Part shown: positions 42,081 to 49,643 of the stretch, piece by piece | How the letters are laid out: the number at the start of each line of letters is the position of its first letter | Position numbering within the stretch: the first letter of the stretch is position 1 | Assembly: GCA_902772985.1 (NCBI GenBank) | Contig: CACYCP010000067.1 | Span: 1-64,000 of the forward strand | Origin: an uncultured Bacteroidia bacterium | GTDB taxonomy: Bacteria; Bacteroidota; Bacteroidia; Bacteroidales; UBA932 | Direction: 5' to 3' | DNA: 64,000 nucleotides | The notes under the pieces: generated by a model | Databases searched by the model: none | Told to the model about the DNA's origin: nothing | What the model saw: the letters and a program-made list of their open reading frames with translations, nothing else | Position numbers and translations under genes: made by a program

Positions 42081-43295
42081 ATGATCATTCTAGTTATCAA
42101 CTGCGGAAGCTCCTCTATCAAGTATCAGCTCCTGGACATGAAAAATGACGATGTCTATGACATCATCGCCAAGGGTATAGCGGAAAAAATCGGCCTTCCT
42201 GCCGGCATTCTCCAATATGCTCCTTCCGGTAAGGAAAAAGAGGTGACCGACGTTGCCATCCCGGACCACAAAGTTGGTATGCAACTCATCCTCAAGGCCC
42301 TTACCAATCCCAAAACCGGCGTTCTGGAGTCCTTGGAGGATATTGAAGCCGTCGGCCACCGCATCGTGCAGGGCGGCGATTTCTTTTCCGGAAGTGCCCT
42401 CGTGAACCAGGATGTCCTGAAAAAGATAGAATTCTGTGCCGACTTCGCCCCGCTTCACAATCCCGCACATCTTCTGGGGATCCATGCCATGCAGGAAGTT
42501 CTTCCCAGCGTTCCGCAGGTTGTCACTTTCGATACCGCATTCCACCAGAGCATGCCTTCATATGCCTATATGTATGGCCTGCCTTACGAATATTACGAGA
42601 AATACCGTGTCCGCCGTTACGGCGCCCATGGCACATCCCACCAGTTCGTGGCCGGGGTCGGTGCAAAACTGGCCGGCCTGGACATCAACAATTCCAAAAT
42701 CATTACTTGCCATTTAGGGGCCGGCAGTTCCATCTGCGCCATCCAGAACGGCAAGTGCGTGGATACCTCGATGGGCTTCACCCCGCTGGAAGGCATGATA
42801 ATGGGCACCCGCGTGGGTAATATCGATGCCAACGCCGTCCTTTATCTGGAGAAGAAACTCGGCGTGAGTCCGGACGAGATGACCAATATCCTGAATCGCA
42901 AATCCGGCTTCCTGGGTATTTCCACCAAGACTTCCGACGCGCGTGAACTGGATGAACTGGCCAATGGCGGTGATCCCAAGGCCAAGCTTGTTTTCAAGAA
43001 ATTCACCTACGACATCATCAAGAATATCGGCTCGTATGTGGCTGCCATGAACGGAGTGGACCTTATCATCTTCACCGGAGGCATCGGCGAGCACAACAGC
43101 CGCCTGCGCCGCCGCGTGCTGGAGAACTTCTCTTACCTGGGACTGAAGGTGGATTATGAGGCCAACGTTGCCTGGGGCGAGGACGCAATCATCACCACCG
43201 AGGACTCCAAGGTGAAGGCCGCTCTTGTCTGCACCAACGAGGAACTTGTCATTGCCCGTGACACTATGCACATTGTTTTAGAAAACCAAGAATAA
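42081..43295 (+). CDS. ackA: Acetate kinase
   Basis: This enzyme transfers phosphate between ADP/ATP and acetyl phosphate, yielding ATP during fermentation. Family blocks are VINCGSSSIKYQ near the N terminus (about 5-16), GHRIVQGG, FDTAFHQSMP, RRYGAHGTSHQFV (catalytic His) and FTGGIGEHNS. Length 404 residues is typical. Some butyrate kinases share the fold, but this sequence matches acetate kinase motifs. It is 2 bases upstream of a phosphotransacylase gene, forming the standard acyl-phosphate module. Confidence 0.94.
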   Translation: MIILVINCGSSSIKYQLLDMKNDDVYDIIAKGIAEKIGLPAGILQYAPSGKEKEVTDVAIPDHKVGMQLILKALTNPKTGVLESLEDIEAVGHRIVQGGDFFSGSALVNQDVLKKIEFCADFAPLHNPAHLLGIHAMQEVLPSVPQVVTFDTAFHQSMPSYAYMYGLPYEYYEKYRVRRYGAHGTSHQFVAGVGAKLAGLDINNSKIITCHLGAGSSICAIQNGKCVDTSMGFTPLEGMIMGTRVGNIDANAVLYLEKKLGVSPDEMTNILNRKSGFLGISTKTSDARELDELANGGDPKAKLVFKKFTYDIIKNIGSYVAAMNGVDLIIFTGGIGEHNSRLRRRVLENFSYLGLKVDYEANVAWGEDAIITTEDSKVKAALVCTNEELVIARDTMHIVLENQE

Positions 43296-43297
43296 GA

Positions 43298-44203
43298 ATG
43301 ATTACCAATTTCAACGAGCTTTTTGCCACTTTGAAGGCAAAAGGCATTTGCAAGAAGATGGTAGCCGCCTGGGGCGTGGATTCACACACCATCGAGGCCG
43401 CCTCCCTGGCTTCGGACCTGGGTTTTGTAACAGTAACCCTTGTGGGCGACAAGGACCTCATCGACAAGGTTTGCGATGAGCTCAAGATCGATGCCGGCAA
43501 GTTTACCATCGTGGACATCAAGGACGAGCTGAAGGCTGTGGCCGAGGCTGTGCGCATGGTCCACGACGGAGAGGGCGACGTGCTTATGAAGGGCCTTTGC
43601 TCCACCGACAAGTTCCTTCGCGCCATCCTTAACAAGGAAGTGGGACTTCTGCCTCCCAAGGGCCTTCTTTCCCACGTCGGCGTTATTGAAAATCCCAACT
43701 ATCGCAAGCTCATCTTCATCACCGACATGGCCGTGATTCCGGCTCCGGACTTCCGCCAGAAGGTGAAGATGGCCGGCTTTGTCACTGGAGTCGCCCGCAG
43801 TTTCGGCATCGATATGCCGAAGATAGCCTTCATCGCCGCTTCCGAACAGATGCTGGACAGCATGCCGGCCTGCATCGAAGCCGCAATGCTTGCCAAGATG
43901 TGTGACCGCGGCCAGATCAAGGCCATCGGCGACGGCCCTCTTGCCCTGGATGTCGCCATCGACGAGGAATCCGTGCAAATCAAGAAACTCAATAGCCCCG
44001 TGGCCGGAGATGCCGATTGCCTGCTCTTCCCCAATATCGAGAGTGCGAACGTGTTCTGGAAGACCAATTCCAAGTTGGCCGTGGGCGTCCGTCAGGCCGG
44101 CTTCCTTGTGGGGACCAAAGTGCCTTGCATCCTTGCCTCCAGGGCCGATTCCGTGGATGTAAAGCTCAATTCCATCGCATCGGCTGTTATTTCTGTTAAA
44201 TAG
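43298..44203 (+). CDS. ptb: Phosphate acetyl/butyryltransferase family protein
   Basis: This 301-residue enzyme exchanges CoA and phosphate on an acyl group, so that AckA can make ATP. It is the short Ptb-type, rather than long Pta or EutD. Features are VLMKGLCSTDKFLRAIL (about 92-108), PPKGLLSHVG, and the C-terminal SRADSVDVKLNSI, close to the SRADS motif of phosphotransacylases. Whether acetyl-CoA or butyryl-CoA is favoured cannot be decided; the pairing with AckA suggests acetyl-CoA use in this organism. Confidence 0.88.
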   Translation: MITNFNELFATLKAKGICKKMVAAWGVDSHTIEAASLASDLGFVTVTLVGDKDLIDKVCDELKIDAGKFTIVDIKDELKAVAEAVRMVHDGEGDVLMKGLCSTDKFLRAILNKEVGLLPPKGLLSHVGVIENPNYRKLIFITDMAVIPAPDFRQKVKMAGFVTGVARSFGIDMPKIAFIAASEQMLDSMPACIEAAMLAKMCDRGQIKAIGDGPLALDVAIDEESVQIKKLNSPVAGDADCLLFPNIESANVFWKTNSKLAVGVRQAGFLVGTKVPCILASRADSVDVKLNSIASAVISVK

Positions 44204-44214
44204 ATAGAACGATG

Positions 44215-44258
44215 ATTACTAGGGTGGCACAGGTTTGAAAAGATATACCCCTCGTAAT
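44215..44258 (+). other. Imperfect inverted repeat in the ptb-tpiA spacer
   Basis: ATTACTAGGG (44215-44224) can pair with CCCCTCGTAAT (44248-44258) with one mismatch, around a loop of about 23 bases. There is no T-run, so it is not a normal terminator. No good promoter is seen in the 86-base spacer. Confidence 0.35.
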
Positions 44259-44289
44259 TAATAGAATCATGAATAATTAAAACAAAAAG

Positions 44290-45045
44290 ATGAGAAAGTA
44301 CATTGTAGCAGGGAACTGGAAAATGAATACCACCGTTCCCGAAGGTGTTGCCCTTGCAAAAGCAGTTGTTGAAAAGGCTAAGGATATTCCTGCCAACGTG
44401 GAACTGGTAGTGGCTCCGCCGTTTACTCACCTTGCCTCTGTTGCGGAAGCCTTGAAAGGCTCCAAGGTGGCCCTCTGCGCACAGAACTGTGCCGACAACG
44501 AGAAAGGTGCTTATACGGGTGAGATTGCCGTGAACATGCTCACCTCCGTTGGATGCCAGTACACCATCCTTGGCCACAGCGAGCGCCGCCAGTATTATGG
44601 AGAAACCGACGAAAAACTTGTCGTGAAGACGAAACTTGCCTTGGAGGCCGGCCTGAAGGTCATCCTCTGCGTGGGCGAGAATCTGGACGAGCGCAAGGCA
44701 GGGAAGCATTTTGAGGTTGTTACCTCCCAGACCAAGAACGTACTTTACAATTTCAACGAAGAGGATCTGAAAAACATAGTCATCGCTTATGAACCCGTTT
44801 GGGCAATCGGCACAGGAGAGACCGCAACCGCAGCCCAGGCACAGGAGATTCATGCCTGCATTCGCAGCGTCATTGCAGAAAAGTTCGGCATCACTGCTGC
44901 TGACGATATGACCATCCTTTACGGCGGCTCCTGCAAGCCGTCAAATGCCGGCGAACTTTTCGCCCAGAAGGATGTGGACGGCGGACTCATTGGCGGTGCA
45001 GCACTTAAGGCGGAAGATTTCATAGCTATTGCAACCAGCTTCTGA
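44290..45045 (+). CDS. tpiA: Triosephosphate isomerase
   Basis: This glycolytic enzyme interconverts dihydroxyacetone phosphate and glyceraldehyde-3-phosphate. The catalytic Lys is in GNWKMN (about 9-14), the catalytic His in ILGHSERR (about 95) and the catalytic Glu in AYEPVWAIGTG (about 168). A C-terminal phosphate-gripper YGGSCKP follows. Its 251 residues are standard. Located 86 bases after ptb, so it may have its own promoter in the spacer. It is followed 17 bases later by the GH18 lipoprotein gene. Confidence 0.96.
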   Translation: MRKYIVAGNWKMNTTVPEGVALAKAVVEKAKDIPANVELVVAPPFTHLASVAEALKGSKVALCAQNCADNEKGAYTGEIAVNMLTSVGCQYTILGHSERRQYYGETDEKLVVKTKLALEAGLKVILCVGENLDERKAGKHFEVVTSQTKNVLYNFNEEDLKNIVIAYEPVWAIGTGETATAAQAQEIHACIRSVIAEKFGITAADDMTILYGGSCKPSNAGELFAQKDVDGGLIGGAALKAEDFIAIATSF

Positions 45046-45062
45046 TTTTATAACCTGATAGT

Positions 45063-46088
45063 ATGAAACAGCTTCTAATTTCCCTTTCAGCGATTGTGCT
45101 TATGCTCGCGGCATGCAGCACAACACCCTCCCAGCCGTCCAAAATTGTGGTGGCCTACGTATCTTCCGGCTCCGATGTCATGCCCGACCAGAGCCTGATG
45201 ACTCATATCAATTATGCATTCGGCCACGTCAATTCCACTTTCGACGGCGTCAGGATTTCCAATCCGGATCGTCTGAAGGAAATTGTTGCTGCTTGCCCCG
45301 ACGTTAAGGTTCTACTGTCCATCGGCGGATGGGGAAGCGGCCGTTTCAGCGAAATGGCCTCGTCCGATTCCACCAGAATGGCTTTTGCCATGGATTGCGG
45401 CAGGATTGCCGATGAATTCGGCCTCGCCGGAATAGACATCGACTGGGAATATCCCACGGTGCCGGCCGCAGGCATTTCGAGTTCCCCGAAGGATACGGAG
45501 AACTTCACCCTCCTGATGAGGGATCTCCGCAGCGTCCTTGGCCCGGATCGCCTTCTTACCCTGGCGACGGTTAGCTCGGCCCGTTATATCGACTTCCCGG
45601 CTATCCTCCCTTACATCGATTTCGTTAATGTGATGTCCTATGACCTTGGGCGTCCTCCCCGTCACAACGCTCCTCTGTATGGCTTCGACGAAAATGGAAA
45701 GCGTTCCCGCGTGGCCGGCCGGATGAGTGCCGATGCCGCTGTGAGGGCCCACCTTGCCGCCGGCATCCCCAAGGAGATGATAGTGATGGGCATGCCCTTC
45801 TACGGCCATGGCAAGGAAGGATATACGGATTATGTCGATTACAAGAATATGGCCCCGCCGCTGGAAGGCCACGTGGAAAAATGGGACTCGATTGCCCGTG
45901 TCCCTTATTTTGAGGATACCGCAACCGGCCGTCTGGTCCTTGGCTTCGACAATCCGGCTTCCATTACGGAAAAGTGCCAGTATATTCTTGACAAGGACCT
46001 TCTTGGCGGAATGTATTGGGAATACACCTGCGACAATCCCAGCCTGGATCTTGCCCGCACCGTAGCAAAAGTGCTTTTGGATAAGTAA
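45063..46088 (+). CDS. GH18 family chitinase-like lipoprotein
   Basis: This 341-residue lipoprotein has a lipobox MLAAC (Cys18). The (beta/alpha)8 barrel shows the GH18 DxxDxDxE motif as GIDIDWEYP, with Asp125, Asp127 and Glu129, plus LLSIGGWG (about 84-91) and NVMSYD. It would hydrolyse chitin, chitooligosaccharides or GlcNAc-containing glycans such as N-glycans (endo-GlcNAcase). It could feed GlcNAc-type products to the GH20 and SIS-domain enzymes of the same region (inference). A hairpin terminator follows the stop. Confidence 0.9.
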   Translation: MKQLLISLSAIVLMLAACSTTPSQPSKIVVAYVSSGSDVMPDQSLMTHINYAFGHVNSTFDGVRISNPDRLKEIVAACPDVKVLLSIGGWGSGRFSEMASSDSTRMAFAMDCGRIADEFGLAGIDIDWEYPTVPAAGISSSPKDTENFTLLMRDLRSVLGPDRLLTLATVSSARYIDFPAILPYIDFVNVMSYDLGRPPRHNAPLYGFDENGKRSRVAGRMSADAAVRAHLAAGIPKEMIVMGMPFYGHGKEGYTDYVDYKNMAPPLEGHVEKWDSIARVPYFEDTATGRLVLGFDNPASITEKCQYILDKDLLGGMYWEYTCDNPSLDLARTVAKVLLDK

Positions 46089-46090
46089 CC

Positions 46091-46153
46091 TTTGTTATTT
46101 GAAATTTATTTCGTACCTTTGCGCGCTTTACGAAAAAGCCGCAAAGGTTTTTT
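46091..46153 (+). promoter_or_regulatory. Overlapping terminator (GH18) and promoter (rplY)
   Basis: A -33 TTTG (46091-46094) and -7 TACCTTTG (46114-46121), 19 bases apart, form a promoter. The same bases CCTTTGCG (46116-46123) are the left arm of a hairpin, pairing with CGCAAAGG (46140-46147); inner arms GCTTT/AAAGC extend the stem, and TTTTTT follows at 46148-46153. Transcription from the promoter would start near 46125-46128 and miss the outer left arm. Confidence 0.75.
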
Positions 46154-46211
46154 GGTGCAATGGGGTGCTTGAAACAGAGCACTGAGTAACACATTTTTAT
46201 TTAACAAAACT

Positions 46212-46796
46212 ATGAAGCACTTTCAGCTTAAAGGCGAAATCCGCGCCAAGGGCAACAAGGCCGTCATCAAGGCCTTCCGCCGCCAGGGACTTGTTCCTTG
46301 CAACCTTTATGGTGCAGGAATGGACAATGTCCTCTTTACCGTGAACGAAAAGGAACTTAAGGGACTCACCCATACTCCCGCCGCATACATTGTGGACCTG
46401 GAGCTTGGCGGGAAGACCTACACCGCAGTTGCACACGAGTATCAGTGGCATCCCGTAAATGACAATTGCCTTCACGTGGATTTCCTCTCGGTCGATGAGA
46501 AAAAGCCCATCGCAATCAATGTTCCCCTGAATATTACCGGTCACCCCGTGGGTGCACAGGCAGGTGGTAAGTTCACCAAGAACGCCCGTCACCTGCGCAT
46601 CAGCGCCCTCATGAAGGACCTTCCGGATCAGCTGGACATCGATGCAACTCCCCTGGAGCTGGACAAGAGGATGGTAGCCGGCGATCTCAAGTTCGACGGT
46701 ATCCAGATCCTCTCCGACAAGAACACCATCATCTGCTCTGTCAAGACAACCCGCGCTATGCAGCAGGCCGCCGCTGAGGCTGCCAAGAATGCCTAG
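46212..46796 (+). CDS. rplY: 50S ribosomal protein L25/general stress protein Ctc
   Basis: This long L25 (CTC-type) of 194 residues binds 5S rRNA. The N-terminal RNA-binding domain (about 1-90) begins with KGEIRAKGNKAVIKAFRRQGLVP and continues through VAHEYQWHPVNDNCLHVDF. A C-terminal beta-barrel (about 100-185) includes GKFTKNARHL, marking the long CTC form. It precedes pth by 8 bases, a frequent pairing in bacteria. The 5' leader of about 85 bases carries A-rich sequence just before the ATG. Confidence 0.93.
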   Translation: MKHFQLKGEIRAKGNKAVIKAFRRQGLVPCNLYGAGMDNVLFTVNEKELKGLTHTPAAYIVDLELGGKTYTAVAHEYQWHPVNDNCLHVDFLSVDEKKPIAINVPLNITGHPVGAQAGGKFTKNARHLRISALMKDLPDQLDIDATPLELDKRMVAGDLKFDGIQILSDKNTIICSVKTTRAMQQAAAEAAKNA

Positions 46797-46804
46797 GAGG
46801 AGGT
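46795..46804 (+). promoter_or_regulatory. Strong Shine-Dalgarno sequence before pth
   Basis: AGGAGGAGGT lies directly between the rplY stop (46794-46796) and the pth ATG (46805). Nearly all other starts in the window have A-rich leaders instead, so this classical motif stands out. The motif is unusually close to the ATG. Confidence 0.6.
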
Positions 46805-47404
46805 ATGGACTACTTGGTTGTCGGTCTTGGTAACATCGGGGCAGAATATGCCCAGACCAGGCACAACCTTGGATTTATGGTATTGGATGCCTGGGCTCAG
46901 GCATCCGATACTTCTTTTAAAACCGACCGCTATGGCTCGGTGGCAGAGGTTTCTTACAAGGGACGGCACTTTGTGCTGCTTAAGCCATCGACCTATATGA
47001 ACCTGAGCGGAAATGCAGTCCGTTACTGGATGCAGGTCCTTCATTTCTCACTTGAGCAGCTCATTGTGGTCTCGGACGACCTGAATCTGCCTTTCGGTAC
47101 AATAAGGATGAGGGCGGGCGGTTCATCCGGCGGACATAACGGTTTGGAGCATATTACCCAGACCTTGGAAAGCGATCGTTGGGTGCGGATAAGGATAGGT
47201 ATCGGCAACGATTTTCAAAAGGGGGATCAGATTGATTTTGTCCTGGGGAACCTGTCCGAAGAGGAAAAAGAGCTAATCCCTTCCATATCAGAGAGAGTCA
47301 TTCAAGGTATCAAGGACATTTCAACTGTTGGGGTAGAGCGTGCAATGAACAGCTTAAATACCCGAAAAAAGCAAGAAAATGAGCCTAAAGTGCCTGAAAC
47401 TTAA
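46805..47404 (+). CDS. pth: Peptidyl-tRNA hydrolase
   Basis: Pth releases tRNA from peptidyl-tRNA that drops off ribosomes. The catalytic His20 and Asn10 are in GLGNIGAEYAQTRHNLG, followed by KPSTYMNLSG (about 60-69) and the conserved VVSDDLNLPFGTIRMRAGGSSGGHNGL (about 90-116), which forms the active site. Length 199 residues is typical, with a charged C-terminal tail. It is the second gene of the rplY-pth pair. The ATG follows the unusual strong SD sequence. Confidence 0.95.
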   Translation: MDYLVVGLGNIGAEYAQTRHNLGFMVLDAWAQASDTSFKTDRYGSVAEVSYKGRHFVLLKPSTYMNLSGNAVRYWMQVLHFSLEQLIVVSDDLNLPFGTIRMRAGGSSGGHNGLEHITQTLESDRWVRIRIGIGNDFQKGDQIDFVLGNLSEEEKELIPSISERVIQGIKDISTVGVERAMNSLNTRKKQENEPKVPET

Positions 47405-47514
47405 TTTTTTCTGAAAAATACTTTTGCAATTTGGATTTTTTTGTCTAAATTGCGCTCACTAATTGAAATACAACAATCAATCAAATAACAATCATATTCA
47501 AACTAAACCAAACT

Positions 47515-47688
47515 ATGAAAAAGCTTGTTGAAAAAATCAATCTCGAGGTAGCAGTATTCCAGAAGAATGCAGAGGCTCAGTTAGTTAAGGGTAACAAGGC
47601 CGCCGGTGCCCGTGCACGTAAGGCTGCTCTTGCTCTTATGAAGGACCTCAAGGAATTCCGTAAAGAATCCGTAGAAGCTTCCAAGTAA
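47515..47688 (+). CDS. Histone H1-like small basic protein of Bacteroidota
   Basis: This 57-residue protein has a Lys/Ala-rich composition and no cysteine. It begins MKKLVEKINLEVAVFQK and contains KGNKAAGARARKA, then an amphipathic KDLKEFRK helix. It matches the short histone H1-like/Hc1-type proteins common in Bacteroidetes, which probably bind nucleic acid. It has an A-rich leader (aaactaaaccaaactATG) and a very strong terminator right after, suggesting high expression. Function in chromosome organisation is assumed from family resemblance. Confidence 0.85.
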   Translation: MKKLVEKINLEVAVFQKNAEAQLVKGNKAAGARARKAALALMKDLKEFRKESVEASK

Positions 47689-47706
47689 GTTTTTATTACT
47701 AAAAAG

Positions 47707-47755
47707 ATAAAACGTTGCAGAAAAATAAAAAATTCTGCAACGTTTTATTTTTTTC
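47707..47755 (+). terminator. Strong Rho-independent terminator after the H1-like gene
   Basis: AAAACGTTGCAGAA (47709-47722) pairs perfectly with TTCTGCAACGTTTT (47733-47746), and flanking T/A bases extend the stem to about 16 pairs. An uninterrupted T-run follows. It closes the H1-like transcript. Confidence 0.9.
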
Positions 47756-47791
47756 TGCATCTTTATAATAGGTTTAGGTTTTAGTACACGT

Positions 47792-47842
47792 CAAGAAACC
47801 GGCACTCAAGCGTTCTGCCCAAGGCCGGTTTTCTTGTTTTTT
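47792..47842 (+). terminator. Second hairpin with T-run downstream of the H1-like gene
   Basis: CAAGAAACCGGC (47792-47803) pairs with GCCGGTTTTCTTG (47824-47836), with one bulged T, around a 20-base loop, followed by TTTTTT (47837-47842). It is oriented for + strand transcripts. No gene lies between the two terminators, so it could be a tandem terminator or the end of an unannotated small RNA. Confidence 0.65.
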
Positions 47843-47855
47843 ATAAGTTTCAGTC

Positions 47856-49631
47856 CTATCGGATATCAAGGGAATAGGGGAGACGTGCATATACAACGCC
47901 GTTCCTTCCATCAGTAATCTTCCCTAATTCATAGCCAAGCGCCTCAAAGGGAGTGCCTGCCAGGATGGAGGGGGTCTTGTCGCCTGCGCCAAAACTCTGG
48001 AGAAGATCATCGAACATTCCTGCTGGAGCGGGATATGAAGCTATGGAGTATTCGTCCGAAGAATGCAAATCGGCAAGGGCGGCTGCATAACATATGGCAT
48101 CATTGAGATTGCCAATTTCGTCCACAAGCCCGATTCCCAGGGCATCGCGGCCTGTCCAGATTCTTCCCTGGCCAATTTCATCAATTTCCTCGTAACTCTT
48201 CCCGCGGCTGGTGGCTACAAGATTGACAAACATATCGTAGATGTCTTCAATGCTTTCAGTCAGGTAATCCACCTCATCCTTGTCGAAGGGACGCATCAGC
48301 GCCAGCATATCGCTGTGCTTGTTGGAGCCGATGGTTTCAATGTTCACGCCAAGTTTACGGCTAAGAGCCGAGAATTCCGGAAGAATGGAGAATACGCCTA
48401 TCGAGCCGGTGACGGTGTTGGCATCGGAGAAAATCTTGCTGCATCCGTTGGCAATCCAATATCCGCCGGAAGCTGCATAATCTCCGAAGGAAGCCACCAG
48501 AGGCTTTTCCTCCTGGAGACGATCCAGGGCCTCGCGGATCTTGATGGATGAGCTCACACTGCCGCCTGGAGAGTTTACCCTCAGCACCACAGCCTTTACG
48601 CTCTTGTTCTCGCGAGCCTTGTCAATGATCTGTACGAAGCGGTCTCCGGCAACTCCGGTAGAGGCCGAACCGTCCACAATTTCCCCATCGGCATAAATGA
48701 CTGCAACCTGGGAGCGGGAAAAACCGCTGCTCTTCTTGGCCGCGGAATAATCGGCGAGGGGAACCAGGTGCAGATCCTTGATTTCTTCTACTTGGGCAAA
48801 GGTGCAAAGGCGCTCCTGAAGGGTTTTGTGATCGACCAGTTCATCCACCAGCTTGCCGGCAAGGAAGTCTTCGGGGACCACAAGGGAAAGATTGTCCAGG
48901 AGGCCGTTGAACTCTTCGACGCTTATTCCACGGGACTCGGCAATGGCATCGCTGAATACCTTCCAAGCCGAATCAATGAGGATTTGGTTCTGTTCGCGAT
49001 TCTCTTTGGAAGAACTGTTGGCCAGGAACATCTCGCCGGCACTCTTGTATTTTCCGTGACGAATAAGCTGCATTTGCACGCCAAGCTTATCCAGCAGGTC
49101 TTTCAGGAATATCTGCTGAGACATAAGGCCGAAGAGCATATAGGTTCCGCCGTGCTGGGAGCCCATGAGAATCTTGTCGGCAACCGTTGAAAGGTAATAA
49201 GAACCGTTGCCCGGGATTTCGGTATATGCAATTACCGGCTTCCCGCTTTCGCGGAATGCGGCAAGGGCGCTGCGCAGTTCCTCCAACGTGGCCATTCCGG
49301 AAGTAATGTAATCGCTCCTAAGGAGGATGAATTTTATTGAAGGGTCGCCAGCCGCGGTTTCAATGGCCTTGACAGCATCCAGAAGGCCGATGGACTTGGT
49401 CGGATTCATATTCATGCCGGCGGCGAAAGCAAAATCCGGGGTGGATTTGCCCTGCTCGGCAATGCTTATGGAGGAAAAGTCCAGATCCAGGACGCCGCTC
49501 TTGGGGAGGGCGGGCTTGCCGCCGGAAATAAGGGCACCGGCAAACATTATCATAAATAAAATGAAGCTCAGTATTTGCAGGACAATGAAACCGCAAATAA
49601 CTGCAAGTACGGTTTTTACGAATTCTTTCAT
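47856..49631 (-). CDS. sppA: Signal peptide peptidase SppA, long form
   Basis: SppA degrades cleaved signal peptides at the inner membrane. This 591-residue protein is the tandem 67K type: a membrane anchor (about 8-32), then two ClpP-like halves. The Lys/Ser dyad is placed by motif as Lys196 in RHGKYKSAGE and Ser388 in YAASGGYW, equivalent to E. coli Lys209 and Ser409. LRVNSPGGSV is a conserved loop. It is single or the second gene after the C11 protease gene, with 12 bases between. Confidence 0.93.
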   Translation of the reverse strand: MKEFVKTVLAVICGFIVLQILSFILFMIMFAGALISGGKPALPKSGVLDLDFSSISIAEQGKSTPDFAFAAGMNMNPTKSIGLLDAVKAIETAAGDPSIKFILLRSDYITSGMATLEELRSALAAFRESGKPVIAYTEIPGNGSYYLSTVADKILMGSQHGGTYMLFGLMSQQIFLKDLLDKLGVQMQLIRHGKYKSAGEMFLANSSSKENREQNQILIDSAWKVFSDAIAESRGISVEEFNGLLDNLSLVVPEDFLAGKLVDELVDHKTLQERLCTFAQVEEIKDLHLVPLADYSAAKKSSGFSRSQVAVIYADGEIVDGSASTGVAGDRFVQIIDKARENKSVKAVVLRVNSPGGSVSSSIKIREALDRLQEEKPLVASFGDYAASGGYWIANGCSKIFSDANTVTGSIGVFSILPEFSALSRKLGVNIETIGSNKHSDMLALMRPFDKDEVDYLTESIEDIYDMFVNLVATSRGKSYEEIDEIGQGRIWTGRDALGIGLVDEIGNLNDAICYAAALADLHSSDEYSIASYPAPAGMFDDLLQSFGAGDKTPSILAGTPFEALGYELGKITDGRNGVVYARLPYSLDIR

Positions 49632-49643
49632 ATTACAGCTTTT

